A stretch of 51,869 nucleotides of DNA from Blautia sp. BIOML-A1 (GCF_009883055.1 NZ_WWVR01000023.1:1-51869); one strand, 5' to 3'; shown: positions 32,057 through 41,200, counted from the first letter of the stretch. The notes: a model not told the origin generated them from the letters alone. Numbers and translations are program-made.

Positions 32057-32801
32057 GGATATCAAATTGGATGAGGGCTTTCAGTTTGGGCTGGGAGTAT
32101 TTGAGACAATCGCAGCGGAGGATGGAAGACTGCTCCTGCTGGACCGGCATTTACAGAGAATGGAGAAGGCGGCTCAGTTCTTTGATCTTGGTACTCTTTT
32201 GGAGAGAGGAGTCACCAAAAAGAGGATAAATGAATTTCTTGCAGAACAAAAAACAGAAGATATCCGCCATGGAGCAATCAAGATCATTCTCTCCAAAGAG
32301 AATCTTATTTTTCAGATGCGGGGAAATCCCTATACGGAAGAAGCTTATCTGCGGGGATTTGTTGCAGATATCAGTAAAGTAAGACGAAATGAAACTTCGC
32401 CGATGGTATATCATAAGACATTGAACTATGGAGACTGTATTCTGGAAAAGAGAGCAGCCACAGCGGCCGGTATTCAGGAACGTATTTTTATGAACACCAA
32501 AGGACAGCTCTGTGAGGGTACGGTCAGCAATATCTTTTTTGTCCGCAAGAATAAAATCTACACCCCACAGCTTCTCTGCGGACTTCTTCCGGGGATTTTA
32601 AGGGAGTATGTCCTTGAAATCTCTGATGTAGAAGAAACCGTGATCTATCCGGAGGAACTGATATATTATGATGAATGTTTTGTGACAAATTCCCTTATGG
32701 GGATTATGCCGGTACGCCAGATTGGAAGTATCTGTTTTCCACGCAGAACCATGGCGGACGAGGTACGAAGTTTATATGAAAATCAGAAAATGTCCCTGTA
32801 G
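32055..32801 (+). CDS. pabC: Aminodeoxychorismate lyase-like PLP fold-type IV enzyme
   Basis: PabC splits aminodeoxychorismate into p-aminobenzoate and pyruvate. The 248-residue protein shows FGLGVFETIAAEDGRLLLLD near the N-terminus, the PLP lysine in YHKTLNYGDCILEKR, and CEGTVSNIFFVRKNKIYTPQ with LLCGLLPGILREY, which are typical of class IV aminotransferase-type enzymes. The N-terminus is short compared with E. coli PabC. The AGGAGG is 14 bases from this ATG because of a 7-bp tandem duplication, so translation may be weakened. It ends at a terminator that begins within the last codons. Confidence 0.88.
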   Translation: MDIKLDEGFQFGLGVFETIAAEDGRLLLLDRHLQRMEKAAQFFDLGTLLERGVTKKRINEFLAEQKTEDIRHGAIKIILSKENLIFQMRGNPYTEEAYLRGFVADISKVRRNETSPMVYHKTLNYGDCILEKRAATAAGIQERIFMNTKGQLCEGTVSNIFFVRKNKIYTPQLLCGLLPGILREYVLEISDVEETVIYPEELIYYDECFVTNSLMGIMPVRQIGSICFPRRTMADEVRSLYENQKMSL

Positions 32802-32818
32802 ATCGGGGACATTTTTTT
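32791..32818 (+). terminator. pabABC terminator
   Basis: TGTCCC and GGGGACA form a short stem overlapping the pabC stop codon, followed by TTTTTTT. Confidence 0.8.
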
Positions 32819-32838
32819 GTGAGATGCCGGAAAATAAC

Positions 32839-32887
32839 TTGACATTAAAAAAGTATATTTGTATAATGGCGAAAGTTAGGAAACGAA
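32839..32887 (+). promoter_or_regulatory. Promoter and possible operator of the marR-ABC operon
   Basis: TTGACA (32839-32844), a 17-base spacer and TATAAT (32862-32867) form a consensus promoter. Just downstream, AGTTAGGAAACGAACT has AGTT/AACT half-sites around the expected start site, a plausible MarR operator. Confidence 0.7.
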
Positions 32888-32925
32888 CTAATTTACAATA
32901 TATCGCAGAAGGGAGGGAGGGTTCA

Positions 32926-33414
32926 ATGAAGGAAGCGGATGAAAAATTAAAAGAGATGCACATGGGCAGAATCATCCATATGTTGTCGCATCAGATGAAG
33001 CGGAACTGCAACAATGTGGATTCTGCAATCACCAATGATGATCTGACGGTCATGCAGAAGCATGTGCTGAAGTTTGTTCTTCTGGAATCTCTTCACAGAG
33101 ATCTTTACCAGAAGGACATAGAAGAAGAGTTTCAGATCAGGAAATCTACGGTGACAGGTATCCTGAAGCTCATGGAGAGTCATGGCTATATCAGGAGAGA
33201 AAGCGTAAAGAGGGATGCCAGACTGAAACGAATTGTCCCGACTGCGAAGGCAGAAGAGATACGGCCGAAGATTCTGGAGCAGATTCAGAAGACAGAGGCG
33301 AAATTGCTGGAAGGAATCCCACAGGAGAATGTAACAATCTGCAAGCAGATTTTGTGGCAGATGTTTCATAATATTTCAGAAATGAACGAGGAGGAAAACA
33401 AAAAAGATGAATAA
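32926..33414 (+). CDS. MarR-family transcriptional regulator
   Basis: The start at 32926 follows a GGGAGGGAGG stretch, giving 162 residues. The winged HTH is clear: LTVMQKHVLKFVLLES, YQKDIEEEFQIRKSTVTGIL, KLMESHGYIRRESVKRDARL, KRIVPTAKA, flanked by the dimerisation helices. It is first in an operon with two ABC exporter genes and overlaps the next start by eight bases, so it most likely represses its own operon until an exported toxin or drug binds it. The ligand is unknown. Confidence 0.92.
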   Translation: MKEADEKLKEMHMGRIIHMLSHQMKRNCNNVDSAITNDDLTVMQKHVLKFVLLESLHRDLYQKDIEEEFQIRKSTVTGILKLMESHGYIRRESVKRDARLKRIVPTAKAEEIRPKILEQIQKTEAKLLEGIPQENVTICKQILWQMFHNISEMNEEENKKDE

Positions 33415-35140
33415 GACACTTTTTAAATCCATCAGAGAATACAGGAAGCAGTCTCTTCTTGCTCCGATTCTTGTTATTCTTGAAGTATTGATGGAAGTAC
33501 TTATCCCTCTGGAGATGGCAAAGATCATCGATATCGGTATTGCGAACGGTGATCTGGGCTACATTGTACAGAGGGGGATTGTCCTGGTCGCAATGGCGAT
33601 GCTGGCGTTGTTTTTTGGTGTACAGGCCGGAAACATGGCGGCAGTTGCAGCGGCAGGATATGCGAAGAATCTTCGCCATGATATTTTTTATAAGGTGCAG
33701 GATTTTTCTTTCAAAAACATTGACCATTTTTCAACCTCCGGTCTGGTCACCCGAATGACAACCGACATCACAAACGTACAGATGGCATACATGATGAGTA
33801 TCCGCCTTCTGGCAAGAGCCCCGATCATGGTGCTTCTGTCCTGGGTCATGACACTTCTTATCAATGTAAAGATCGCTCTGCTGTTCCTGGTTGTAATTCC
33901 GGTTCTCGGAGGAACGCTGATCTATATTGCAAAAAAAGCACATCCTCATTTTATCAAGGTATTTGATGAGTATGATGAGCTGAACAATTCTGTCCAGGAA
34001 AACGTTAATGCAGCCCGTGTAGTCAAGGCATTTGTAAGGGAAGACTATGAGATCAAAAAATTTCATGGAGTTTCGGAATATGTGTATGCACTGTTTACAA
34101 AGGCTGAAAAAATCGTCGCATGGAACTCTCCGGTTATGCAGTTTATGATGTATACAGTGGTTCTTCTGATCGCAGCAATCGGTGGACGCAGTATTGTATT
34201 TGGAACCATGGAAACCGGAGAACTGACAAGTGTTATCGTTTACGCACTGCAGATTCTGATGTCTCTGTCCATGGTAACCTTTGTATTCGTCATGATTATG
34301 ATCGCGGAGGCCTCCACAGACCGTATTACAGAGGTTCTGAACGAAGTACCTGAAATGCAGGACAAAGCTGATGCCGTAAAAGAAGTCCCAAGTGGAGATA
34401 TTGTTTTTGACCATGTGAACTTCAGCTATGCCGGAAAGGATGGAAATCTTTCTCTGAAGGATATCAGTCTTCATATCAAGGCAGGACAGACGGTAGGAAT
34501 CATCGGAGGAACCGGAAGTGCCAAATCTACTCTGGTGCAGATGATCCCGCGACTCTATGATGTGACAGGTGGTTCTGTCAAAGTCGGCGGCATTGATGTA
34601 AGAAACTATAATCTTGAAGTGCTTCGTGACCAGGTTTCCATGGTGCTTCAGAAAAATGTCCTGTTTTCCGGATCTATTTATGAAAATATTCGCTGGGGTG
34701 ATGAACACGCTTCGGACGAAGAGGTGAGAAGAGTCTGCAGGCTCGCACAGGCAGATGGCTTTATCAGTGAATTTCCATCCGGATACAATACCATGATCGT
34801 TCAGGGCGGAAACAATGTCTCCGGTGGTCAGAAGCAGCGTCTGTGTATTGCACGTGCTCTTCTGAAGAAACCGAAGATCCTGATTCTGGATGACTCCACC
34901 AGTGCAGTGGATACCAGGACAGATGCTCTGATCCGTAAGGCTTTCCGGGAGGAAATTCCGGATACCACAAAGATTATCATTGCACAGAGAGTTTCATCTA
35001 TTGAAGATGCAGACCAGATCATTGTTCTTGACGGCGGAAGGATCTCCGGAGTGGGAACCTCAGAAGAACTGCTTAAGACCAATGATATTTACAGAGAAGT
35101 ATATGAATCCCAGGTGAAAGGAGGAGAAGAGGATGAGTGA
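33407..35140 (+). CDS. ABC exporter half-transporter (degenerate nucleotide site), MarR operon
   Basis: This 577-residue protein has an exporter membrane domain (about 1-300) and an ATPase domain. Walker A reads GGTGSAKST, with Ala where Gly is usual before the lysine. The signature is VSGGQKQRLCIAR. Walker B LILDDSTSAVD has Asp for the catalytic Glu, and the H-loop is IAQRVSSIED without histidine. These mark the non-hydrolysing half of a heterodimer. It is cotranscribed with the partner at 35133, overlapping by eight bases, and with the marR gene. Confidence 0.92.
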   Translation: MNKTLFKSIREYRKQSLLAPILVILEVLMEVLIPLEMAKIIDIGIANGDLGYIVQRGIVLVAMAMLALFFGVQAGNMAAVAAAGYAKNLRHDIFYKVQDFSFKNIDHFSTSGLVTRMTTDITNVQMAYMMSIRLLARAPIMVLLSWVMTLLINVKIALLFLVVIPVLGGTLIYIAKKAHPHFIKVFDEYDELNNSVQENVNAARVVKAFVREDYEIKKFHGVSEYVYALFTKAEKIVAWNSPVMQFMMYTVVLLIAAIGGRSIVFGTMETGELTSVIVYALQILMSLSMVTFVFVMIMIAEASTDRITEVLNEVPEMQDKADAVKEVPSGDIVFDHVNFSYAGKDGNLSLKDISLHIKAGQTVGIIGGTGSAKSTLVQMIPRLYDVTGGSVKVGGIDVRNYNLEVLRDQVSMVLQKNVLFSGSIYENIRWGDEHASDEEVRRVCRLAQADGFISEFPSGYNTMIVQGGNNVSGGQKQRLCIARALLKKPKILILDDSTSAVDTRTDALIRKAFREEIPDTTKIIIAQRVSSIEDADQIIVLDGGRISGVGTSEELLKTNDIYREVYESQVKGGEEDE

Positions 35141-37037
35141 GCAGAAAAAACCGGATATGAATCAGAAAAGCAAGCCGAAATTTAACAAAAAAACGGCAAA
35201 ACGTCTTCTGAAGTATGTGACAGAAACTTACAAACTCCAGTTTGTCATTGTTTTTGTCTGTATTCTTTTAAGTGCGATTGCAACCACAGCAGTTTCCCTC
35301 TCTCTGAGATATCTGCTGGATGACTTTATCCTTCCGCTGATCGGACAGAAGGAACCGAATTTTGCCGAACTTTATCAGGCACTTGCAGTTTTGGGGTGTA
35401 TTTTCCTGGCTGGTGTCATTGCGACCTTTATTTATACCCGAATGATGGTATTTATCGGTCAGGGTGTGTTAAAGAGAGTAAGAGATGATATGTTTGAGCA
35501 TATGCAGACTCTGCCGATTCGCTATTTTGACCAGAATACCAATGGTTCTGTTATGAGTCTGTATACAAATGATACGGATACCTTAAGACAGATGATCAGT
35601 CAGGCGATCCCACAGGCGTTGATGTCACTGTTTACCATCATTGTGACTTTTATCTCCATGCTGATCTTAAGCCCGCTTCTTACGGTTCTGGCGGTTCTGA
35701 TCATTTTTCTGATGCTGTTTGTGACAGGAAAAATCGGTGCCAGAAGCGGAAAGTATTTCGTGCGTCAGCAGATGTCACTGGCAGAGGTGACAGGCTTTGT
35801 GGAAGAGCGTATGAATGGACAGCGTGTTGTCAAGGTTTTTAATCATGAGAAGAAATCCGAAGAGGAATTTGACAAACTGAACGAAGCTCTTTTTGAAAGT
35901 GCGGCACAGGCAAATAAATATGGTAACATGATGGGACCGGTTATCGGAAACATCGGAAATCTGCAGTTCGTCCTGACCGCAGTACTTGGCGGAATCCTTT
36001 CTGTCACAGGAGTTGGCGGGATCACACTTGGAGTGATGGCTTCCTATCTGCAGTTCACCAAGAGCTTTACACAGCCGTTCATGCAGGTTGCACAGCAGTT
36101 TAACTCCATCGTCATGGCTCTTGCAGGTGCAGAGCGTATCTTCAATCTGATCGATGAGAAGCCGGAAGACGATGAGGGCTATGTGACTCTTGTCAATGCA
36201 AAAAAGGATGGCGATGGAAATATTACAGAGTGCAGAGAAAGAACCGGTATGTGGGCATGGAAGCATCCGCATTCGGCAGATGGTTCTGTATCTTATACTG
36301 AGCTTAAGGGTGATGTGAGATTCGAAGATGTTACCTTTGGTTATAACGAGGATAAAACAATTCTTCATGACATCAGCCTTTATGCAAAGCCGGGCCAGAA
36401 GCTTGCTTTTGTAGGTTCCACCGGAGCAGGAAAAACAACGATCACCAATCTGATCAACCGATTCTACGATATACAGGACGGTAAGATCCGTTACGATGGA
36501 ATTAATATCACAAAGATTAAAAAGGATGATTTAAGACATTCTCTGGGTATCGTTCTTCAGGATACGCATCTGTTTACGGGAACGATCAGGGATAACATCC
36601 GTTATGGAAAGCTTGATGCAACGGATGAGGAGATTTATGCGGCAGCAAAGCTTGCACATGCGGATCAGTTTATCCAGATGCTTCCAAAGGGATATGATAC
36701 GATGTTAAGTGGTGACGGTGAAGAACTGTCACAGGGTCAGAGACAGCTTCTTTCTATTGCAAGAGCAGCTGTTGCCGATCCGCCGGTGCTGATCCTGGAT
36801 GAGGCAACATCAAGTATCGATACCCGTACGGAGAGTATTGTCCAGAAGGGTATGGATAACCTGATGAAAGGCCGTACGGTATTTGTGATCGCACACAGAC
36901 TCTCTACGATTCGAAACAGCGATGCGATCATTGTACTGGATCACGGCAGGATCATCGAGAGAGGTGATCATAAGGATCTGATCAGACAGAAGGGCACCTA
37001 TTATCAGCTTTACACAGGTAAACTGGAACTTTCATAA
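35133..37037 (+). CDS. ABC exporter half-transporter (canonical nucleotide site), MarR operon
   Basis: This 634-residue partner has a basic N-terminal tail (about 1-30), the exporter membrane domain and an ATPase with Walker A GSTGAGKTT, signature LSQGQRQLLSIAR, Walker B LILDEATSSID and the H-loop IAHRLSTIRN. An insertion of about 40 residues between the membrane and ATPase domains (KDGDGNITECRERTG...) is characteristic of this clostridial exporter subgroup. Together with the upstream half it should make a MarR-controlled multidrug-type efflux pump. The substrate is unknown. Confidence 0.92.
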   Translation: MSEQKKPDMNQKSKPKFNKKTAKRLLKYVTETYKLQFVIVFVCILLSAIATTAVSLSLRYLLDDFILPLIGQKEPNFAELYQALAVLGCIFLAGVIATFIYTRMMVFIGQGVLKRVRDDMFEHMQTLPIRYFDQNTNGSVMSLYTNDTDTLRQMISQAIPQALMSLFTIIVTFISMLILSPLLTVLAVLIIFLMLFVTGKIGARSGKYFVRQQMSLAEVTGFVEERMNGQRVVKVFNHEKKSEEEFDKLNEALFESAAQANKYGNMMGPVIGNIGNLQFVLTAVLGGILSVTGVGGITLGVMASYLQFTKSFTQPFMQVAQQFNSIVMALAGAERIFNLIDEKPEDDEGYVTLVNAKKDGDGNITECRERTGMWAWKHPHSADGSVSYTELKGDVRFEDVTFGYNEDKTILHDISLYAKPGQKLAFVGSTGAGKTTITNLINRFYDIQDGKIRYDGINITKIKKDDLRHSLGIVLQDTHLFTGTIRDNIRYGKLDATDEEIYAAAKLAHADQFIQMLPKGYDTMLSGDGEELSQGQRQLLSIARAAVADPPVLILDEATSSIDTRTESIVQKGMDNLMKGRTVFVIAHRLSTIRNSDAIIVLDHGRIIERGDHKDLIRQKGTYYQLYTGKLELS

Positions 37038-37048
37038 GAGGAAACGAA

Positions 37049-37095
37049 GAAATGGCAGATGTTCTGGCAGCAGGGCGTAAGCCATTTCTTTTTTT
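37049..37095 (+). terminator. Terminator of the marR-ABC operon
   Basis: GAAATGGC and GCCATTTC pair, followed by a run of seven T. Confidence 0.75.
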
Positions 37096-37138
37096 GCTTT
37101 ATAGTACTCTATTCAGAGAAAAACTGCTTTCCATTGTG

Positions 37139-37166
37139 TTGACATTTGCGGGAAATATAATAAAAT
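37139..37166 (+). promoter_or_regulatory. Promoter of the PTS-lacI operon
   Basis: TTGACA (37139-37144), 16 bases and TAAAAT (37161-37166), 60 bases before the EIIBC start. Confidence 0.6.
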
Positions 37167-37226
37167 GAATGAAAACAATATACGCACAGGGCGGAATGTA
37201 AAAACAGAGGGAAAGAGGGGGTGACT

Positions 37227-38645
37227 ATGGCAGCAGACTACGCAAAGTGTGCGAAAGAAATCCTTGACACCGTGGGCGGCAGAGCCAATCTTGTAAGTGC
37301 AGCACACTGTGCAACAAGACTTCGTCTGGTGACAGTAGATAACAGCAGGATCGATATGAAGAAGCTGGAGAATATTGATGGAGTAAAGGGTGTTTTCAGC
37401 AACAACGGACAGCTACAGCTCATCATCGGAACCGGAACGGTAAATAAGGTATATGATGAGTTTATTGCTATCAGCGGGATGAGTGCAGCGACCGGGGAAG
37501 AAGTGAAGGCAGCAGCGGCAGCGAAGCAGCCGGTATTCAAGCGGATGGTCAAGGCACTTGGAGATGTCTTTGTACCGATCCTTCCGGCGATTGTAGCCTC
37601 CGGTCTTATGATGGGGCTGGTAGAGGCACTTGGCAGAGCAATGCCTGCTTTTGCGGGAAGTGACTGGTATGGGATCCTGGATTTGTTTTCAAACACAGCC
37701 TTTACTTTCCTTCCGATTCTGATCGCAGTGTCAGCAGCAAGGGTATTTGGCGGAAATATTTTTCTGGGTGCAGTTATCGGCATGATCATGATTCATCCGA
37801 ATCTTATCAATGCGTGGTCTGTAGCTTCTATGGACGCAGCGGATATTCCGGTATGGCATCTGCTTGGTCTTCCGATCAGGCAGGTTGGATATCAGGGACA
37901 TGTGATTCCTGTTATCATTGCAGTCTGGATCATGTGTAAGCTGGAAAACTGGCTGCACAGGCATGTTCCGGAGATGATCGACCTTTTTGTGACGCCGCTG
38001 TGCGCGGTACTGATCACCGGTTTTCTTACCATCGGACTGATCGGACCGGTATTTTCTGCGGCAGAAACTTATGTACTTGCGTTTGCATCCTGGATCATCA
38101 CCGTAGGACATGGAATCGGGGCTATGATCATGGGTGCGATTTATCCGCTCACAGTAGTATGCGGTATCCATCATATGTACAATGTCATAGAAGCAGGTCT
38201 GCTTGCCTCTGACGGACTGAATATCTGGATGCCGATCGCATCCGCAGCAAACTTTGCACAGGGTGCTGCCTGCCTCGCAGTCGGTCTTAAAGCAAGAAAT
38301 GCCAGGACAAAATCTGTTGCGGTTCCCTCTGCATTATCGGCAGCACTTGGAATTACAGAGCCGGCAATCTTTGGGGTGAATCTTCGTTTCATGAAACCGT
38401 TTGTATGCGGTATGATCGGCGGTGCGGCAGGAGCTTTGACAGGGACCATTTTCCATATCGGAGCAACTTCCTACGGAGTTACCGGAATCCCCGGATTCCT
38501 TACGACACTGGACTATTCCGTACAGTATGCACTCATGCTGGCAATCTCCTTTGCAGTTGCATTTGTACTGACCTGGCTTTGCTGGAAGGAATCCCCGGAG
38601 GATTCCAAGGAAACAACACAGAAAATTAATGGTAACAACAGATGA
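37227..38645 (+). CDS. PTS EIIBC component, glucose superfamily (sucrose-type)
   Basis: This 472-residue permease has an EIIB domain (residues 1 to about 90) with the phosphorylated cysteine in AAHCATRLRL, and an EIIC domain (about 105-460). EIIC has many membrane segments and the family stretches AVIGMIMIHPNLINAW, VCGIHHMYNVIEAGL and GITEPAIFGVNLRFMKPF. The latter fit sucrose/trehalose EIIBC proteins best. No EIIA or sugar-phosphate hydrolase gene is adjacent. ATG 37227 is favoured by GAGGGGG; a GTG six bases earlier is possible. A LacI-type regulator follows. Sugar identity is inferred. Confidence 0.82.
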   Translation: MAADYAKCAKEILDTVGGRANLVSAAHCATRLRLVTVDNSRIDMKKLENIDGVKGVFSNNGQLQLIIGTGTVNKVYDEFIAISGMSAATGEEVKAAAAAKQPVFKRMVKALGDVFVPILPAIVASGLMMGLVEALGRAMPAFAGSDWYGILDLFSNTAFTFLPILIAVSAARVFGGNIFLGAVIGMIMIHPNLINAWSVASMDAADIPVWHLLGLPIRQVGYQGHVIPVIIAVWIMCKLENWLHRHVPEMIDLFVTPLCAVLITGFLTIGLIGPVFSAAETYVLAFASWIITVGHGIGAMIMGAIYPLTVVCGIHHMYNVIEAGLLASDGLNIWMPIASAANFAQGAACLAVGLKARNARTKSVAVPSALSAALGITEPAIFGVNLRFMKPFVCGMIGGAAGALTGTIFHIGATSYGVTGIPGFLTTLDYSVQYALMLAISFAVAFVLTWLCWKESPEDSKETTQKINGNNR

Positions 38646-38676
38646 ATTGTGGTATACTACAGCAAAGGGGAAAAGC

Positions 38677-39657
38677 ATGAATATAAGTGAAATAGCAAAG
38701 TTAGCAGGTGTATCCAGCGCGGCAGTTTCCCGTTATTTTAATAACGGATATATTTCGGAAGAAAAGAAAGAAGCAATTCGCAAGGTTGTAGAACAGACAG
38801 GTTACCGGCCGTCGGTTCAGGCGCAGACACTCCGCACAAAAAAAACCAAAATGATCGGAGTGATCGTACCGAAGGTTGCTTCCACAAGCATAGGAAAAAT
38901 TGTCGAGGGAATACTTTCTGTATTGAATGAAAGTGGTTATCAGATGCTTCTTGCGGTGACGCAGAATAATCCAAAGAAAGAACTGGAGTATCTGGCTGCT
39001 TTTAATGACAAACAGGTGGATGGTGTGATCTTTGCGGCGACAATCCTGACAGCAGAGCATAAGCGTGCTCTTAAGAAGCTCTCGGTTCCCGTGATCCTGG
39101 TCGGGCAGCAGTATCCCGGTCATTGTTGCATATATCATGATGATTATCATGCTACCAGAGACCTGACAGGGGCAGTGGTTGCCATGGGCAGGAGAAATCC
39201 AGGATATATCGGTGCGATCATACAGGATAAGGCAGTCGGTACGGAGCGTTTTCGCGGTTATGAGGATGCGGTCAGTGAAGCCGGTATACCAGACTGTGCA
39301 CAGCAGATGGTTATTGCTGCCTTTACTTCTGATTCCGGATACGAGAAGACGGGAGAATTGCTGGAGAAATATCCGGATCTGGATGCTGTTATCTGTGCAA
39401 CGGATACTATGGCAGCAGGAGCGATACGCTATCTGAAAGAACATGGAAAGAGAGTGCCGGAGGATATTCTGGTTGCCGGACATGGGGATTCTGAAATTAC
39501 AAGAGTGATGATACCGCCGATCCCTACCGTTCATTTTTTCTATGAGAAGAGCGGAGAGATGGCAGTGGAGATGCTTATAGAAATGATGGGGCAGGGTGAA
39601 ACCGCAGTGAGGGAAGTGAAGCTTGGCTATCTTCTTGCACATATAAATAACAAATAG
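38677..39657 (+). CDS. LacI-family transcriptional regulator
   Basis: Starting at ATG 38677 (AAAGGGG upstream) the product has 326 residues. The N-terminal HTH (NISEIAKLAGVSSAAVSRYF, then NNGYISEEKKEAI) and hinge precede a periplasmic-binding-like core: MIGVIVPKVASTSIGKIVEG, VDGVIFAATIL, DLDAVICATDTMAAGAIRYL, VAGHGDSEITRVMIPPIPTV. It is 31 bases after the sucrose-type EIIBC gene and most likely controls it. The upstream part of the open frame has no ribosome-binding site and overlaps the EIIBC end. Confidence 0.92.
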   Translation: MNISEIAKLAGVSSAAVSRYFNNGYISEEKKEAIRKVVEQTGYRPSVQAQTLRTKKTKMIGVIVPKVASTSIGKIVEGILSVLNESGYQMLLAVTQNNPKKELEYLAAFNDKQVDGVIFAATILTAEHKRALKKLSVPVILVGQQYPGHCCIYHDDYHATRDLTGAVVAMGRRNPGYIGAIIQDKAVGTERFRGYEDAVSEAGIPDCAQQMVIAAFTSDSGYEKTGELLEKYPDLDAVICATDTMAAGAIRYLKEHGKRVPEDILVAGHGDSEITRVMIPPIPTVHFFYEKSGEMAVEMLIEMMGQGETAVREVKLGYLLAHINNK

Positions 39658-39672
39658 TAACTATTTAGAAGG

Positions 39673-39700
39673 GTGACTGTGAGGGTACTGAACAGTTATA
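39673..39700 (+). repeat. Dispersed palindromic repeat, copy A
   Basis: GTGACTGTGAGGGTACTGA followed by ACAGTTATA. It is a variant of the repeat also found near 41776 and 44585. Confidence 0.65.
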
Positions 39701-39727
39701 ACAAATAAAAGAAATGGGGTGCGTTTT

Positions 39728-41200
39728 TTGCTGAAGACATGGATTCCGGGAGAAACTCCCGAGAAAGAAGAACTGAAACAGCAGCTGGATGTGGCAAAAA
39801 AGAAGCTGTATGATCTCCAGATGAAGATCAAGGAGCACAAGATACCGGTACTGGTGCTTTTTGAGGGTTGGAGTGCAGCAGGTAAGGGCAGTATGATCGG
39901 CAAGGTCATCAAGAATATTGATCCCAGATTCTTTAAGGTGGCAACAATGTCAGTGCCATCTGAGGAGGAATTACGCAGACCATTTCTGTACCGCTATATG
40001 TGCCAGATCCCGGAACAGGGCAAATTTACTTTTCTGGATGCAGGCTGGATGGAGCAGACTACGCAGGAGGTTCTGAATAAGAAGCTGGAGGGCGAGGACT
40101 ATGAGAAACGGATCGAAAGTATCCGCCGGTTTGAACGTCAGCTTACGGACAACGGATATCTGGTGCTGAAATTCTTTATGCATATTGATAAAGAGGAACA
40201 GAAAGAGCGTATGGACAGGCTGTGCGCAAGTAAGGATACCCGGTGGAGAGTGTCGGATTTTGATAAATGGCAGCAGGAACATTATCACAAATGTGAAAAG
40301 GTTTATGACCGTTATCTTAAGGACACCAATGCATCAACTTCTCCATGGTATATCATAGATGCGAAGGACAAGAAATGGGCGGAGCTGCAGGTGATGGATA
40401 CGCTGGTCAGCAGTATTGAAGTTGCACTGCAGAACCAGAGCCATTCGGTTCCGATCCTCCAGAATGTTTTTCCGCTGGTGAAGATGCCGAAGCTAAAAGA
40501 TATCGAGCTTACCGGCAAGACAATCGATGACGAAGAATATGAGAAAGAACTTAAGAAGCTTCAGGATAAGCTGAGTGAACTTCATAATCGTCTGTATCGT
40601 GCGAGAATCCCGGTGATCATTACTTATGAAGGCTGGGATGCAGCTGGCAAGGGTGGAAATATCAAAAGAATCACAGGTGCACTTGATCCGAGAGGTTACG
40701 AGGTGCATCCGATCGCCAGTCCGGAACCGCATGAAAAAGCCCGTCATTATCTGTGGCGCTTCTGGACGAGACTTCCGAAGAATGGTCATATTGCAATTTT
40801 TGACCGTACCTGGTATGGACGTGTCATGGTGGAACGTCTGGAGGGCTTTTGCAGTGAAAATGACTGGAAACGTGCCTATAATGAAATGAATGAATTTGAG
40901 AAAGAACTGTCAGACTGGGGTGCGGTGATCATTAAATTCTGGGTTCAGATCGACAAGGATACACAGCTTGAGAGATTTAATGACCGTCAGAATAATCCGG
41001 AGAAACGCTGGAAGATCACAGACGAGGACTGGAGAAACCGTGAGAAATGGGATCAGTACGAGGACGCGGTCAATGAAATGCTCAAAAAAACAAGTACTGC
41101 CTACGCTCCATGGCATATCCTAGAATCAGTGGACAAAAAATATGCACGTATCAAAGCACTCAAGATCGTGATCAAAGAAATAGAAAAGGCCCTGAAATAA
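39728..41200 (+). CDS. pap: Two-domain PPK2 (polyphosphate:AMP phosphotransferase type)
   Basis: The protein consists of two PPK2 domains in tandem, the arrangement of class II PPK2/PAP enzymes that phosphorylate AMP with polyphosphate. Domain 1 (about 25-235) has FEGWSAAGKGS; domain 2 (about 275-490) has YEGWDAAGKGG and the lid IFDRTWYGRVMVERLEGF. In domain 1 the matching lid reads FLDAGWMEQTTQE, so the DRxWY motif is lost and only domain 2 looks fully catalytic. The start is uncertain: TTG 39728 is eight bases after GGGG, and GTG 39719 overlaps it; I prefer 39728 (490 residues). Confidence 0.88.
   Translation: MLKTWIPGETPEKEELKQQLDVAKKKLYDLQMKIKEHKIPVLVLFEGWSAAGKGSMIGKVIKNIDPRFFKVATMSVPSEEELRRPFLYRYMCQIPEQGKFTFLDAGWMEQTTQEVLNKKLEGEDYEKRIESIRRFERQLTDNGYLVLKFFMHIDKEEQKERMDRLCASKDTRWRVSDFDKWQQEHYHKCEKVYDRYLKDTNASTSPWYIIDAKDKKWAELQVMDTLVSSIEVALQNQSHSVPILQNVFPLVKMPKLKDIELTGKTIDDEEYEKELKKLQDKLSELHNRLYRARIPVIITYEGWDAAGKGGNIKRITGALDPRGYEVHPIASPEPHEKARHYLWRFWTRLPKNGHIAIFDRTWYGRVMVERLEGFCSENDWKRAYNEMNEFEKELSDWGAVIIKFWVQIDKDTQLERFNDRQNNPEKRWKITDEDWRNREKWDQYEDAVNEMLKKTSTAYAPWHILESVDKKYARIKALKIVIKEIEKALK

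Noticed and set aside
32722..32925. N-terminal extension of the marR frame
   Set aside because: It would cover the pabC end, its terminator and the marR promoter. The strong GGGAGGGAGG site supports 32926.
33731..34708. 325-residue minus-strand frame over the first MarR-operon exporter gene
   Set aside because: Antisense to a clear ABC exporter; His/Cys-rich composition typical of shadows.
38701..39642. 313-residue minus-strand frame over the lacI-type gene
   Set aside because: Antisense shadow; no start signal or recognisable motif.
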